From Thermoplasmata archaeon (lineage in GTDB: Archaea; Thermoplasmatota; Thermoplasmata; Methanomassiliicoccales; Methanomethylophilaceae), in assembly GCA_015063235.1 (NCBI GenBank), contig SUSW01000050.1, positions 1 to 52,747 on the forward strand: DNA of 52,747 bases, given 5' to 3'. Numbering within the stretch: the first letter of the stretch is position 1; each line of letters opens with the position of its first letter. Below the pieces are notes generated by a model. That model ran no database searches. It worked only from the letters and a program-made list of their open reading frames with translations, and was not told the origin of the DNA. Both the position numbers and the translations under genes were made by a program. This document shows, piece by piece, positions 8,572 to 17,484 of the stretch.

Positions 8572-8595
8572 CCGGGACATCTTCCGATGCCCCGG
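8572..8595. terminator. Hairpin between convergent SMR and chelatase genes
   Basis: CCGGG-A-CATC, loop TTCC, GATG-C-CCCGG: 9 pairs with one mismatch. It lies between two converging genes and is followed by TCTTTCTC on the plus strand, so it could serve both directions. Confidence 0.55.
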
Positions 8596-8601
8596 TCTTT
8601 C

Positions 8602-10542
8602 TCATATTATCTTCGCATTCGCTGTACGCACCAGGTTGATCTCTTCATAGGTCTCTATGCGCAGATCGTCCAAGGTGTAATATCTCGCATGGAGCGCATC
8701 GGCGAACTCCTTTGAATGGTGGACCGTATCGTATCTCTTCTCAGTATCGATGACGATCCATTTCACCGTCGGGAGATTGATCTTTCCGGCGATCTCCAGC
8801 GCCTCTTTGAGAGGGTCGGTCTTCTCGTCGTTCGGATCCAGGGGAACGTTCGCTTCCCCGTCCGTGACAAGGACCACATAGCAGTCGTCGTTGGGACGCT
8901 TCTTCACATACATGGACATGTAGTCGTTGATGTACTGCAGAGCACCCGACAGAGGTGTCCTTCTTCCGATGGCAAGATCGTCTAGCAGCTTGTAGATGAC
9001 CTCCACTTCTCTTGAGGGCTGCAGGAGCATCGTGATCGCCTTCTCGTTGAACGTGAGGAATCCCACACGGTCCTTCTTGACGTAGTGCTCCTTCAGAAGA
9101 GACAGGATCGCTCCTTTGACGGCGACCATTCTGTTGCGGATGATCAGCGAGCCGCTGGTGTCCACTGCGAATAGGAACGTCGATGAGCTTCTGGTCTCTC
9201 TGATCTTCTCCCTCATATCCGACTTCTCGATGATGACCGCCATGTCGGTGTCCTTCTCCTGATGGCGTTTGATCTGATATGGTGCGCTCGCACGTACTGT
9301 AGCATCGAAAGCGAGATCCGGATTCTTCTCTTCTGTCATCCTCGACCCGATGTATCTTCCCGCTCTGTCGCCGGATTTCTGCTGGAATCTCTTGCCTCTT
9401 GCAGAGGACTGTCCGCGTCTGCCGGCCTCGGTGTCCTCGAACAGGTCGATGGTCTTGAATGTCTCGCCAATCTTGGTGATGACGTCTTCTGCCTCCTTGG
9501 ATCCGAGCCTCGATTCATCCTTGTTATCAGAGGGCCCGGTCTCCGCGTCGAGGACCGCATCCGTCGGGGCCACATCGTCTTTCTTTATTGACTCGTGTGG
9601 GAGCTTCGTGATGGCTGGGGATTCGGTGTTGAAACCCACGGTCGAGCGGGCTAGTTTCTGTTGCTTGTCAACCCTTCTTCCCCTCACTGTTTTGACTCTG
9701 TGATTGAGGCAAAGCACCGATGCTTCTACTATATCGTCCTCGTTAACATCGGTACGTCCGTCCATGGCCGCAAGTGTGATCGCTACGTTCGTTGCAGTGA
9801 GGTCTCCGCGATGTCCGTCGATACCCATCTTATTGCATACTTCGGCTATCGTCCTTCTCAGGTTCTCATCAGGCATGTGCTCCTCGACGATACTGGATGC
9901 ATTCACTATCCTGTCGTGGATCTCCTGATCCTGTTCCCTGTACTTTTCGACGAACGCATCGGGATCAGCATCGTATTCGAGGCCGCGCAGGAGTATCTCC
10001 GTCCTGCCCGTCTCGTCGCTTTCGGAATCTATGTTGACGCATATGTCAAAGTGATCCAATATCGACGGGCTGAGGTATGCATCGCTGTTGTTCATCGTTG
10101 CGATGAGTACTGTATCCACATCATACGATGTAGACATGTTCTCCCTCTCGATTCTCACTTTCCTCGACAGTACAGCATCAATGACGCCTGTGATTATCCT
10201 GTGCTCGAAAAGGTTGATGTCATCCATGTAAAGGATGTTGCCGTCGGCCCTGTTCAGAAGACCTTCCTGCAAGCATATCCTGCCTTCCTTGACCGCTGTC
10301 TCGATATCGAGGCATCCGAATAATTGTTCATCCGTGACGTTCAGCGGGACGTTGACTATAGTCTTCCCGGTTATGTGGCCCAACGAGCGGGCCACGAGCG
10401 TCTTTCCAGTTCCTGAAGGCCCTCTTATGAGGACGGCCTTGATCCCGGGATTGGCCATCGCGCACATCAATGCCTTTTTGGCCTGATGCATTCCATAGAT
10501 AGCGGAGAACGGATAGTATGTGGGGTTCACATTCCCAGACAT
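8602..10542 (-). CDS. ChlD/BchD-like chelatase subunit: AAA ATPase plus VWA domain
   Basis: 646 residues. The N-terminal AAA domain has Walker A GPSGTGKT (about 40-47) and a Walker B-like ILYMDDINLF. A charged linker of roughly 100 residues rich in Glu, Arg and Ser follows, then a von Willebrand A domain with the MIDAS motif DTSGS (about 450). This is the layout of the D subunit of magnesium/cobalt chelatase. With the I-like subunit it forms an ATP-driven complex that helps a large H or CobN subunit insert a metal into a tetrapyrrole. No such large subunit is in the window, so the metal is not determined; cobalt or nickel insertion would suit a methanogen. Its start overlaps the preceding gene by 16 bases. 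Confidence 0.82.
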   Translation of the reverse strand: MSGNVNPTYYPFSAIYGMHQAKKALMCAMANPGIKAVLIRGPSGTGKTLVARSLGHITGKTIVNVPLNVTDEQLFGCLDIETAVKEGRICLQEGLLNRADGNILYMDDINLFEHRIITGVIDAVLSRKVRIERENMSTSYDVDTVLIATMNNSDAYLSPSILDHFDICVNIDSESDETGRTEILLRGLEYDADPDAFVEKYREQDQEIHDRIVNASSIVEEHMPDENLRRTIAEVCNKMGIDGHRGDLTATNVAITLAAMDGRTDVNEDDIVEASVLCLNHRVKTVRGRRVDKQQKLARSTVGFNTESPAITKLPHESIKKDDVAPTDAVLDAETGPSDNKDESRLGSKEAEDVITKIGETFKTIDLFEDTEAGRRGQSSARGKRFQQKSGDRAGRYIGSRMTEEKNPDLAFDATVRASAPYQIKRHQEKDTDMAVIIEKSDMREKIRETRSSSTFLFAVDTSGSLIIRNRMVAVKGAILSLLKEHYVKKDRVGFLTFNEKAITMLLQPSREVEVIYKLLDDLAIGRRTPLSGALQYINDYMSMYVKKRPNDDCYVVLVTDGEANVPLDPNDEKTDPLKEALEIAGKINLPTVKWIVIDTEKRYDTVHHSKEFADALHARYYTLDDLRIETYEEINLVRTANAKII

Positions 10543-11555
10543 AGGTCGAGCTCCTTCTCATCGAAGGTGACGTTGTCGAATGCACGCTTTTTGAGACGGT
10601 GGGCGAGGACCAGCGGTGCAATGGTACGGAGATCCTCCTTGGTGACCTCCTTCCTACCCTCCAGAGCGGCGTTGGCCTTCGCAGCCCTCATCATGGTGAT
10701 GTCTGCCCTATGACCTTCCATGTTGAAATGGATAGATGTCATGACAATGTCATGGACGATCTTCTTGTCCATGACCACCTCGGGTAGGAGCTCCCTTGCA
10801 GCGACGATCTTGCTACGCATAGCTTCTATGTCAGATCCGCAGTCCTCCAGATATTTTTCCGGGTTCCTGTCGAATTCCATCCTGCGCTCGATGACCTCCA
10901 TTCTCACGTTGACATCCTTCTCTCCCTCGATGTCCACGCACAGTCCGAACCTGTCCAGGAGCTGGGGCCTGAGGCTTCCCTCTTCGGGGTTCATGCTTCC
11001 TACGAGGATGAACTTAGCGGGGTGTGAGAAGGACACGCCTTCCCTCTCGATGTAGTTGACGCCCATCGCCGCGGAGTCCAGAAGCAGGTCGATAATGTGG
11101 TCGTCCAAGAGGTTGACCTCATCGACGTAAAGAACATTGCCGTTGGCCTGTGCAAGAACACCAGGTTCGAACTTCTTCTCTCCGGTCTTGAGAACATGTT
11201 CCAGGTCCAGGGTTCCGGAGACACGATCCTCCGTGGCGCTGAGCGGGAGCTCGATGACGGACATTGGCATCATCTTCGATTCCAACTGGATCCCGGCGTT
11301 GACCTTCTCCTGACACTGCATGCACATCCTCTTGGGATACCTCGGGTCGCAGTGGAACGGGCATCCTACCACGGTCGGTCTCTCAGGAAGTATCTGTGCG
11401 AGGGATCTAACTGAGGTGGATTTCGCCGTACCTTTCTCTCCTTTGATGAGGACGCCTCCGATACCGGGGTCGATGATGTTGAGCAGCAAAGCCTTCTTCA
11501 TTTTCTCCTGTCCAACAACACGAACAAAGGGGAATAGCAATGTGTTTGTGGTCAT
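10527..11555 (-). CDS. ChlI/BchI-like chelatase ATPase subunit
   Basis: 342 residues from ATG 11553-11555; a longer frame to 11594 is possible, but MTTNTLLFPFVRVVGQEKMK is the natural family start. Walker A GEKGTAKST, Walker B VLYVDEVNLLDDHI, sensor region GSMNPEEGSLRPQLLDRFG and the arginine-rich C-terminus are typical of the chelatase I subunit. Residues around CPFHCDPRYPKRMCMQC form a cysteine cluster, seen in many such proteins. It is the first gene of a two-gene leftward operon and divergent from the small gene at 11644 across an AT-rich promoter region. Partner of the ChlD-like protein. Confidence 0.83.
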   Translation of the reverse strand: MTTNTLLFPFVRVVGQEKMKKALLLNIIDPGIGGVLIKGEKGTAKSTSVRSLAQILPERPTVVGCPFHCDPRYPKRMCMQCQEKVNAGIQLESKMMPMSVIELPLSATEDRVSGTLDLEHVLKTGEKKFEPGVLAQANGNVLYVDEVNLLDDHIIDLLLDSAAMGVNYIEREGVSFSHPAKFILVGSMNPEEGSLRPQLLDRFGLCVDIEGEKDVNVRMEVIERRMEFDRNPEKYLEDCGSDIEAMRSKIVAARELLPEVVMDKKIVHDIVMTSIHFNMEGHRADITMMRAAKANAALEGRKEVTKEDLRTIAPLVLAHRLKKRAFDNVTFDEKELDLCLGM

Positions 11556-11643
11556 AATAATCAGCCTGAAATTACCATTCTCTTTAAAAAACATTCTATA
11601 TTATTAAGATAAAATTAAATAATATTATCAAGTAAATTGTATC
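11556..11643. promoter_or_regulatory. AT-rich divergent promoter region
   Basis: The 88 bases between the chelatase and Pyl-candidate genes include ATATTATT (11598-11605) and AATAATAT (11618-11625), an inverted pair that could be back-to-back TATA boxes. Both are close enough to their start codons for short-leader or leaderless transcripts. Confidence 0.45.
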
Positions 11644-12075
11644 ATGGCAAATGGTCCTGGAAATAACGAATCCATATCTGATTCGGACATCAGACGTCTT
11701 TTCGAGTAGAGGGTCGATATCGACGGAAGGAACCCCCAATCCCCCGAGGAGATGAAGAAGAATCGTGCATGCGTTGCAGAGATCGATAGCATACTCGAGA
11801 ACCACAAGGATTCGGTCCAGGCCATTAAGGACAGCATCGTTGACAGACAGGAATTGATCGAATACTTCAGTCTGAATTCCGATGATCCGGATGTTCTGGA
11901 AAAGGGATTGGGTGCGATGTGGCAGCGCGTGGGCATGCTCCAGAATGCAGCCATTTCTGCAGGACAGTCCGGAAATACGAAGGATAAGTTCGAGTATGAG
12001 GTCGAGATTTCCGTCCTAAGAGAGCTCAGGTTCGAGACTCTCGACAGGCTGTCCGCGCTGAAAAGTAGCGGGTGA
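11644..12075 (+). CDS. Candidate new pyrrolysine protein, 143 residues (in-frame TAG at 11707-11709)
   Basis: ATG at 11644 opens a frame that runs 21 codons (MANGPGNNESISDSDIRRLFE), meets TAG, and continues open for 121 codons to TGA at 12075. The 14 codons between the TAG and the next ATG (11752) are coding-like, with G or C in most third positions. The ATG at 11752 has its only GAGGAG touching the start codon, a poor position. The downstream part is acidic, helical and coiled-coil-like (residues 37-143: MKKNRACVAEIDSILENH, later EVEISVLRELRFETLDRL). No homologue was recognised. Alternatives: a 21-residue peptide plus a 107-residue protein from 11752, or a broken gene. The next gene overlaps its stop, suggesting an operon. 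Confidence 0.55.
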
Positions 12076-12566
12076 AGGGAGTGGCACAGGACATTGGGAA
12101 GCTATTATTCTCATTCACGATCGACAAGGATCTCGGAAGGAAAGAGTTCCTCCGTATGGGTCGTGCAATCAGATATAGCAATTCGAGGAAGATTATGATG
12201 GTGGCGTTGGTCTCCATATTCGCAGTCTTCTTCCTGTCCGCTGTCGTTTCTGCTTTCTTTCTTCTCCTCTTTATCATAGTTGCAGTCGAGATAGCCTTGT
12301 ACATGGAGTTCTCTATCAGAGGGATTGCCGACAATCTTCAGAAGAAGGTTCCGATATGCTATGACTTCTATGAGGACGGCCTCATAGAGACGATGGAAGG
12401 GAAATCTGAGCTGCTTCTTTACGGAAGGTTCAAGGCGGTCAAGATGTCCAAGCATCTTTTCACTCTAGTCGGCAGGAAGACGGAGATCGTCGTCGTTCCC
12501 CGTTCGCTTATCGGAGAGGATGCGGACAGGCTGCTCATGAAGCTTCAGAGGATCATTGGAGGATAA
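12072..12566 (+). CDS. Membrane protein with YcxB-like C-terminal domain
   Basis: 164 residues from GTG 12072; GTG 12081 is another possible start. Two adjacent membrane spans (about residues 41-76) form a hairpin, followed by a cytoplasmic domain: YDFYEDGLIETMEGKSELL, YGRFKAVKMSKHLFTLV, VVVPRSLIGEDADRLLMKL. This beta-strand pattern resembles the YcxB-like domain of small bacterial and archaeal membrane proteins of unknown role. The start overlaps the previous stop and the MarR-like gene follows within 16 bases, so 11644-13182 is probably one operon. Confidence 0.65.
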   Translation: MKGVAQDIGKLLFSFTIDKDLGRKEFLRMGRAIRYSNSRKIMMVALVSIFAVFFLSAVVSAFFLLLFIIVAVEIALYMEFSIRGIADNLQKKVPICYDFYEDGLIETMEGKSELLLYGRFKAVKMSKHLFTLVGRKTEIVVVPRSLIGEDADRLLMKLQRIIGG

Positions 12567-12582
12567 TCAGAGGTGTGATGAG

Positions 12583-13182
12583 ATGAATGCGCAGAGTGAG
12601 TATGATGAGCTTTGGGGTGTGTTTCTGCCGTTGCTGTTCGACAAGATATCGCGTAATATCCGCATCGACATGTCCAAGGAATTGGAGGAGTACGGTCTGT
12701 CAAGTATGCATGCCCCTTATCTGATGGCCCTTAACATCAAGAACGGACAGACGCTAATGTCGCTGTCGCACTTCCTCGACATGGACCGTTCTAATTCCTG
12801 CCGCGTCATTCGTGAGTTGGAGGACAAGGGTATGGTGTACGATCTGCGCAGATCTCCCACCAGCAAGAACTATCCTCTTTTCCTGACGCATCGTGGTGAG
12901 CTGATATCGAACAAGCTGATGGATGTTATGTACTCTTTGGTATCGAGGTATTTCGAGGGGATCAGTGAAGACGAGTACAAAAAGATGAAGAATACGCTCA
13001 TCCGTTTGTTCGAAAACATCAGTACCGAAGGCTATAGCAGCCCGACATGGAGGATGGACCCGTATTATGAGTATATGATAGAGTCACAGAACACCCGCCT
13101 CACAGGAAAGAGGTCCATAATGGAAGGCAACAAAGACCATTCATATATTGAAAGTTTCAATTCTAATGATATTAATTTATAA
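12583..13182 (+). CDS. MarR-family transcriptional regulator
   Basis: 199 residues from ATG 12583 (AGAGGTG upstream); a TTG at 12556 would extend it into the preceding gene. It shows the MarR winged-helix pattern: a dimerisation helix (FLPLLFDKISRNIRIDMSKEL), then LMSLSHFLDMDRSNSCRVIRELEDKGMVYDLRRS, where the recognition helix is DRSNSCRVIRELEDKG, then the wing and LTHRGELISNKLMD. It may control the neighbouring operon, including the orphan mtmB and permease downstream, but no operator was identified. About 50 residues of extra C-terminal tail are not typical of the family. Confidence 0.8.
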   Translation: MNAQSEYDELWGVFLPLLFDKISRNIRIDMSKELEEYGLSSMHAPYLMALNIKNGQTLMSLSHFLDMDRSNSCRVIRELEDKGMVYDLRRSPTSKNYPLFLTHRGELISNKLMDVMYSLVSRYFEGISEDEYKKMKNTLIRLFENISTEGYSSPTWRMDPYYEYMIESQNTRLTGKRSIMEGNKDHSYIESFNSNDINL

Positions 13183-13235
13183 TATTTTCTATATTTTATA
13201 GTAAAATTTATAAAATATTACTTTGAATCAATGAT

Positions 13236-13652
13236 ATGAACCATCTGGGATGCATTGCTGCAATAACGCCTATCGGAAGTGCGATTGGCATCATTGCATT
13301 CATGTGTCCTTGGGTTTCCGGATTGAACGGAATCGATCTCCTCGAGGGATCAGTTGCCGATCCTGTGAGATTAGTGCCTGTTCTGGTAATGATTTTGTCA
13401 GTCATTGAAATCCTTCTTTCCTCGACCTATTTCCTTAGCCCGAGATGGTTCATACCGTTCATCACATTCTTCCTAGGCGTATTCACCCTGATACTCACAT
13501 CGGTTCTAGCCATGTCGACCATCGACGGGGCCAAAGTGGGTGTAGATACAGGAGCCGCATTATCATACCTGGCCGGAACTGCCGTTCTGCTGGGCTCAGC
13601 GATTCTTTACAAGATGCAGTTCAAGCCTGCGACAGACAACTCCAAGAGCTGA
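13236..13652 (+). CDS. Four-helix membrane protein, unknown function
   Basis: 138 residues with four hydrophobic helices (about 5-28, 44-64, 70-92, 106-126). It is preceded by an AT-rich stretch (13183-13235) with TATA-like TATATTTTATAG, so it probably begins a transcript. Its stop is 4 bases before the orphan mtmB start, so the two are likely cotranscribed. No family was recognised. The link to mtmB suggests a role in methylamine uptake or sensing, which is inference only. Confidence 0.6.
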   Translation: MNHLGCIAAITPIGSAIGIIAFMCPWVSGLNGIDLLEGSVADPVRLVPVLVMILSVIEILLSSTYFLSPRWFIPFITFFLGVFTLILTSVLAMSTIDGAKVGVDTGAALSYLAGTAVLLGSAILYKMQFKPATDNSKS

Positions 13653-13656
13653 TTCA

Positions 13657-15039
13657 ATGGCTGCAAAACGTTATGTTGATGTATTCGAGATGTACAACCG
13701 TTGCGTTGTAGGCGACCGCATCTCTGAAGAGGATTGGGATTACAACATCATTCCACATAACGCTGCACTAATGAAGCAGCGCTATGACATCTCATTCGGT
13801 AACAGGATCATCCCCAACGACCAAGATATGGTTGACCGTCTTTTTGTTGCAGGAGTGGATATGCTCCTTACTTCCGGCATTTACAACAAGGCTACCGGCA
13901 CCAGGATGCTCATTACGGAGGATGAGCTTTACGAGGGACTCAAGATGGCTCCGAGAAAGCTTCAGCTGGGATCAGGAAAGGATTCCATCGTATGTTCTCA
14001 GCGCAGAGGGAATTCAATTAATAAACCGATCATCGAAGGCGGCCCCACAGGTGCTCCACTCACAGAGGATTTATACATCCCTATCATAGAATCGTATGCC
14101 CAGGAGCCTGCTGTTGATACGATAGTCAGCGGAGTGCTGAGGACTGTGAAAGGTTCGGCAGCGGAGAAGAATACACCGTGGGAGATCAGGGGCGCGCTGG
14201 CAGAGCTCAGCTATACCCGCGAGGCCCTTTACAACGCAGGAAGGCCCGGTATGGCGATATAGGGCCCTCAGACCCCGCTCACAGCACAGGGACGCATCGT
14301 AGCGGATCTCGGAGGACAATCCGGTTTGAACAATTTCGATCTTCACGAGTGCTCTCAGATGAATGAGCTTAAGATAGACACGTCCGCTTTGAATATGATT
14401 GCCGCATGGCACCTTTCCGGAGTGAACATACTCGTGGAACAGATGCCGATCATCGGAGGATATGCAGGGAGCGTGGAAGAGACGGCCATATGCGACATCG
14501 CCACGACCTTGGCCTCTTTCGCGGTAATGAATGCCGATATCCATCTCGGCGGCCCTATACATATTAGATGGGGTACGACCACCAACAGGCAGTCGCTGCA
14601 GGTCGCTTCGCATACGGCGATGGCCATGGATACGAATACGGATGTTCTGCTTGCCAATCAATATTACACGATGGCCGATTCCTGTACGGAGATGAATATA
14701 CTCGAAATCTCGGCGCAGGCTATGTGCGATACCGTTACCGGCAGGGAACTCCTGTCGGGAGTCGCTTCATCTAAAGGCGTCAAGACAAACATGGTATCCG
14801 GAATGGAGGCTAGGGCCTTGGGTGATGCATCGATGGCCACATGCGGTATGGATCCTGCAGAGGTGAATGATATCGTCAACCGTATTCTGAGAAGGTACGA
14901 GAACGATTATGCCAACCCGCCCAAGGGCAAGACCTTCAGCCAGTGCTATGATGTCAACTCTATTGAACCTACCCAGGAATATCTGGATCTGTACAGTTCG
15001 GCGTCTGAGATATTGGCTGAATGCGGCCTTTATTACTAA
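13657..15039 (+). CDS. mtmB: Second, divergent monomethylamine methyltransferase MtmB (TAG at 14260-14262)
   Basis: Read through TAG 14260-14262 this encodes 460 residues with pyrrolysine at 202, the position known for Methanosarcina MtmB. Family blocks lie on both sides: NAGRPGMAI before the amber codon; GPQTPLTAQGRI, EQMPIIGGYAG, IRWGTTTNRQSLQ, SCTEMNILEISAQAM and LLSGVASSKGV after it. The stop is TAA. It has no adjacent mtmC, so it must use a corrinoid protein made elsewhere, perhaps MtmC at 427-1065. It is clearly divergent from the first MtmB (for example YNKATGTRMLITEDEL where the other has YCQDLGRVMKFTEEEI). It lies between a small membrane gene and the APC permease. Confidence 0.93.
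14260..14262 (+). other. In-frame UAG read as pyrrolysine in the second mtmB
   Basis: TAG at residue 202 between GRPGMAI and GPQTPLTAQ, the catalytic pyrrolysine site of MtmB. Confidence 0.93.
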
Positions 15040-15273
15040 TTTTTATACTGAGGCCTGGAATCTTGCTTCTATGAAAATATTTATATAATATCGATTCGGC
15101 GTTTATCTTAATTTCAAGATAGATTTAGATATATATATTATACACAATTATTATTAATTTGTTAGATTTAAATAATATTATATAAATTTATCTTAGAAAT
15201 ATAGATAGTTTTTTAAATAAAAAATTTGAATTTATTACAACTGGTAGGAAACTACCGTAAGGGAGGAAAATTT
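15040..15273 (+). promoter_or_regulatory. AT-rich promoter region of the permease gene
   Basis: 234 bases, mostly A and T from 15070 on, with several TATA-like runs (ATATATATTATAC about 15130-15142; TAAATAATATTATATAAATT about 15168-15187). It ends in GGGAGG, a strong ribosome site 7 bases before ATG 15274. No hairpin terminator for mtmB was recognised. The TGGATGTAT motif of the other methylamine promoters is not present. Confidence 0.5.
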
Positions 15274-17064
15274 ATGGTAAAGCATGGAGTCAGGATCCTT
15301 GCTGAGGGAAACAGTCACGCATTCGTTGGTTTCTCCTCAGACACGGGTCTTGTAAAATCCATCGATTGGAAGCAGGGTATGATTATCGCAATGGGTGTTC
15401 CTATTCTGATTCTTCCTGGAATCTATGATATCGCAGGAACGGCTTGGGGTCTCAGTATTTTCATCTGGACAATCTCCGTTCTGCAGGGTTTCGCACAGAA
15501 TCTGGCGATCGGAGAGATGGCGGCTGCATTAGAAATGCCGGGTATCGGAGGCTGTGCACAGAAAGTATTCACAAAGCCTAATGGAGGCAGATACGGGTTT
15601 GGTAAATTTATCGGAGCATTCACAGCGTGGTCCTATTGGTTCACCTGGACCCCTGTCATCCCCATTTTCACTTGTACTTCGGTTGATTACATCTCTAAGT
15701 TTTTGGAGTATGGTATGGGTATGGATCCGTTGGACAGCACTATGACCCTTTGTCTGCAGCTGATGTTCGGTATTGTTGTTTTCAGCGCTATCGTGTTTGT
15801 CGGTTCCAAAGGACTGTCCGGAGGGGCCAAATTGGGTCTTATACTGGCATTGGTGGCCATTCTGCCTTTGCTGGTGGTTATTGCTATGCCCCTTCTCGGA
15901 CTTACGGTCGGAGGCGGTGAACTTACGGGATTCTCCATTGACAGGATCATGGAGAATCTGGTACCGGACGGTTGGGGTTGGACGGCATCCGACTTCATGA
16001 TGGTATTCGGTATGTTCGCATATGCCCAATGGTGTGCTTGTGCATGGGAATCCGCAGCCACCTATGGAGCGGAGTATAAGACTCCTGGTAAGGATGTCCC
16101 TAAGGCTCTGATATCCGCAGGTTTGGTTTGTCTTGGTATGTACTTCATCGTGCCTTTCGTGGTGTACGGAATGATGGATCCTGCGATGATAGACGCATGG
16201 GGCGTTTCAACGCTGTACCCCATTGCTCAGTACGACTTCGGGGACATAGGCCTGATAATCGCGCTCATTCTGCTGGTGGCAGGAATGGTCATGCTCATCC
16301 AGACAGCATTCTTGGGGTCATCCAGGACACTTTACTTCATGGGACACGAGGGCAACATGCCCAAGATGTTCACCTATACCAATAAGAACGGAGCGCCCCT
16401 GGTCGCTATGTTCTTCCAGTTCGCAATGGGCATCCTTTTCATCATCATCATTCACTTCGGATCCGTAGGAATGATCCTGGCAGCATCTTCCTTTGGATTC
16501 TCGTTTGCCCTTGGAATGGGTATGCTGGCATATATCGTTTCCAAGAAGAATCCCAGGTTTAAGGATCTTCCCAGACCTTATAAGGCTCCCCGTGGATGGT
16601 ATTACGTCGCTTGCTTCCTGATGATCTATCAGTTCTTCGTATTGATCCCTTGTTTGGCGTATTGGTGTATCAACGGGGGAATTGAGAACGGTACCTTCTC
16701 TGTCATTATTGGTGCCGTCATACTGCTGATTTACGTTCCTGTATGGTTCATACTGCAGTACTCCAACGGTAAGGCGGAGGAGAGCTGTTTCGTTTGCAAG
16801 AGATCGGTGGATGATTACAATGCATACGTTACCAAGCAGAAGAATCTGGATTTTGCGGAGACCGAAGACATAATGAGCGAGATGGATTCGTTGCCAGTGA
16901 TTCTTGTGGGTAACACCTACATCTCTCTGTGCCCGATATGCTACGAACTGACCTTCGGATTCTCTACGGATCCGGACGAGAGGTTATCGGGTATCAAGAA
17001 GTATATGGGCGGAGAGATCAACTATCACTTCGACAAGAAGTTCGATGACAGCGGAACTTCCTGA
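15274..17064 (+). CDS. APC-family permease with a Cys-rich cytoplasmic tail, MtmP-like
   Basis: 596 residues from ATG 15274 (GGGAGG upstream; an in-frame start at 15226 lacks one). About twelve membrane helices with amino acid/polyamine/organocation features: IYDIAGTAWGLSI early in the protein, then FAYAQWCACAWESAATYGAEYKTPGKDVPKAL in two blocks, FLGSSRTLYFMGHEGNMPKM and PRFKDLPRPYKAP. Methanosarcina mtmP, the proposed monomethylamine permease next to mtmCB, belongs to this family, and here the gene follows an mtmB, so monomethylamine is the likely substrate. Unusually, about 90 extra residues follow the last helix, with C505-F-V-C508 and C553-P-I-C556, a likely zinc- or metal-binding domain. 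A hairpin terminator follows. Confidence 0.85.
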   Translation: MVKHGVRILAEGNSHAFVGFSSDTGLVKSIDWKQGMIIAMGVPILILPGIYDIAGTAWGLSIFIWTISVLQGFAQNLAIGEMAAALEMPGIGGCAQKVFTKPNGGRYGFGKFIGAFTAWSYWFTWTPVIPIFTCTSVDYISKFLEYGMGMDPLDSTMTLCLQLMFGIVVFSAIVFVGSKGLSGGAKLGLILALVAILPLLVVIAMPLLGLTVGGGELTGFSIDRIMENLVPDGWGWTASDFMMVFGMFAYAQWCACAWESAATYGAEYKTPGKDVPKALISAGLVCLGMYFIVPFVVYGMMDPAMIDAWGVSTLYPIAQYDFGDIGLIIALILLVAGMVMLIQTAFLGSSRTLYFMGHEGNMPKMFTYTNKNGAPLVAMFFQFAMGILFIIIIHFGSVGMILAASSFGFSFALGMGMLAYIVSKKNPRFKDLPRPYKAPRGWYYVACFLMIYQFFVLIPCLAYWCINGGIENGTFSVIIGAVILLIYVPVWFILQYSNGKAEESCFVCKRSVDDYNAYVTKQKNLDFAETEDIMSEMDSLPVILVGNTYISLCPICYELTFGFSTDPDERLSGIKKYMGGEINYHFDKKFDDSGTS

Positions 17065-17068
17065 AACC

Positions 17069-17086
17069 AAGGGGCTTTGTCCCCTT
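17069..17086 (+). terminator. Terminator after the permease gene
   Basis: AAGGGG, loop CTTTGT, CCCCTT, followed by the T-rich TCCTTTCTTTTC. The stem starts 5 bases after the stop. Confidence 0.7.
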
Positions 17087-17153
17087 TCCTTTCTTTTCGG
17101 TATCGATGGACCTTTCATATACCTAATCGGGGATGGGTTTCCAGGAATGCGTC

Positions 17154-17483
17154 ATGGAAATCGAGGTGCTTTGGGTAGTCGCTGCCGGTCTTATGGAACC
17201 CATCTGGATGGTGTCGCTAAAGAAGTATAATGATTCCAAGAACCTCCTGTGGGGCGCCGTGGTCCTCGCGTTCATGTTTATCGGCCCGGCATGTCTTTCC
17301 ATGGCAACGGAAGGGGCCGTCCAGGTAAGTATCGCCTACTCTATCTGGGTCAGTATAGGCACGGTTATGACAACATTGATCGGATGGCTGTTCTACAAGG
17401 ACCCGCTGGACAAGTGGACTATATTGTTCGTATCGATGATCTTGGTCGGAGTCGTAGGATTCAATCTGTATACGGGGGCATGA
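17154..17483 (+). CDS. SMR-family transporter subunit A (pair 2)
   Basis: 109 residues from ATG 17154, chosen because AGGA lies 7 bases upstream and SMR proteins begin just before helix 1; an in-frame ATG at 17133 is the alternative. Four helices; helix 1 has the coupling glutamate in AAGLMEPIWMVSLKKY, and helix 3 has IAYSIWVSIGTVMTTLIGW, very close to the SMR signature. Subunit B follows after one base. It resembles subunit A of pair 1 (EPIW in both), so the two pairs are related. Its position after the permease again links it to methylated amines. Confidence 0.82.
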   Translation: MEIEVLWVVAAGLMEPIWMVSLKKYNDSKNLLWGAVVLAFMFIGPACLSMATEGAVQVSIAYSIWVSIGTVMTTLIGWLFYKDPLDKWTILFVSMILVGVVGFNLYTGA

Positions 17484-17484
17484 G

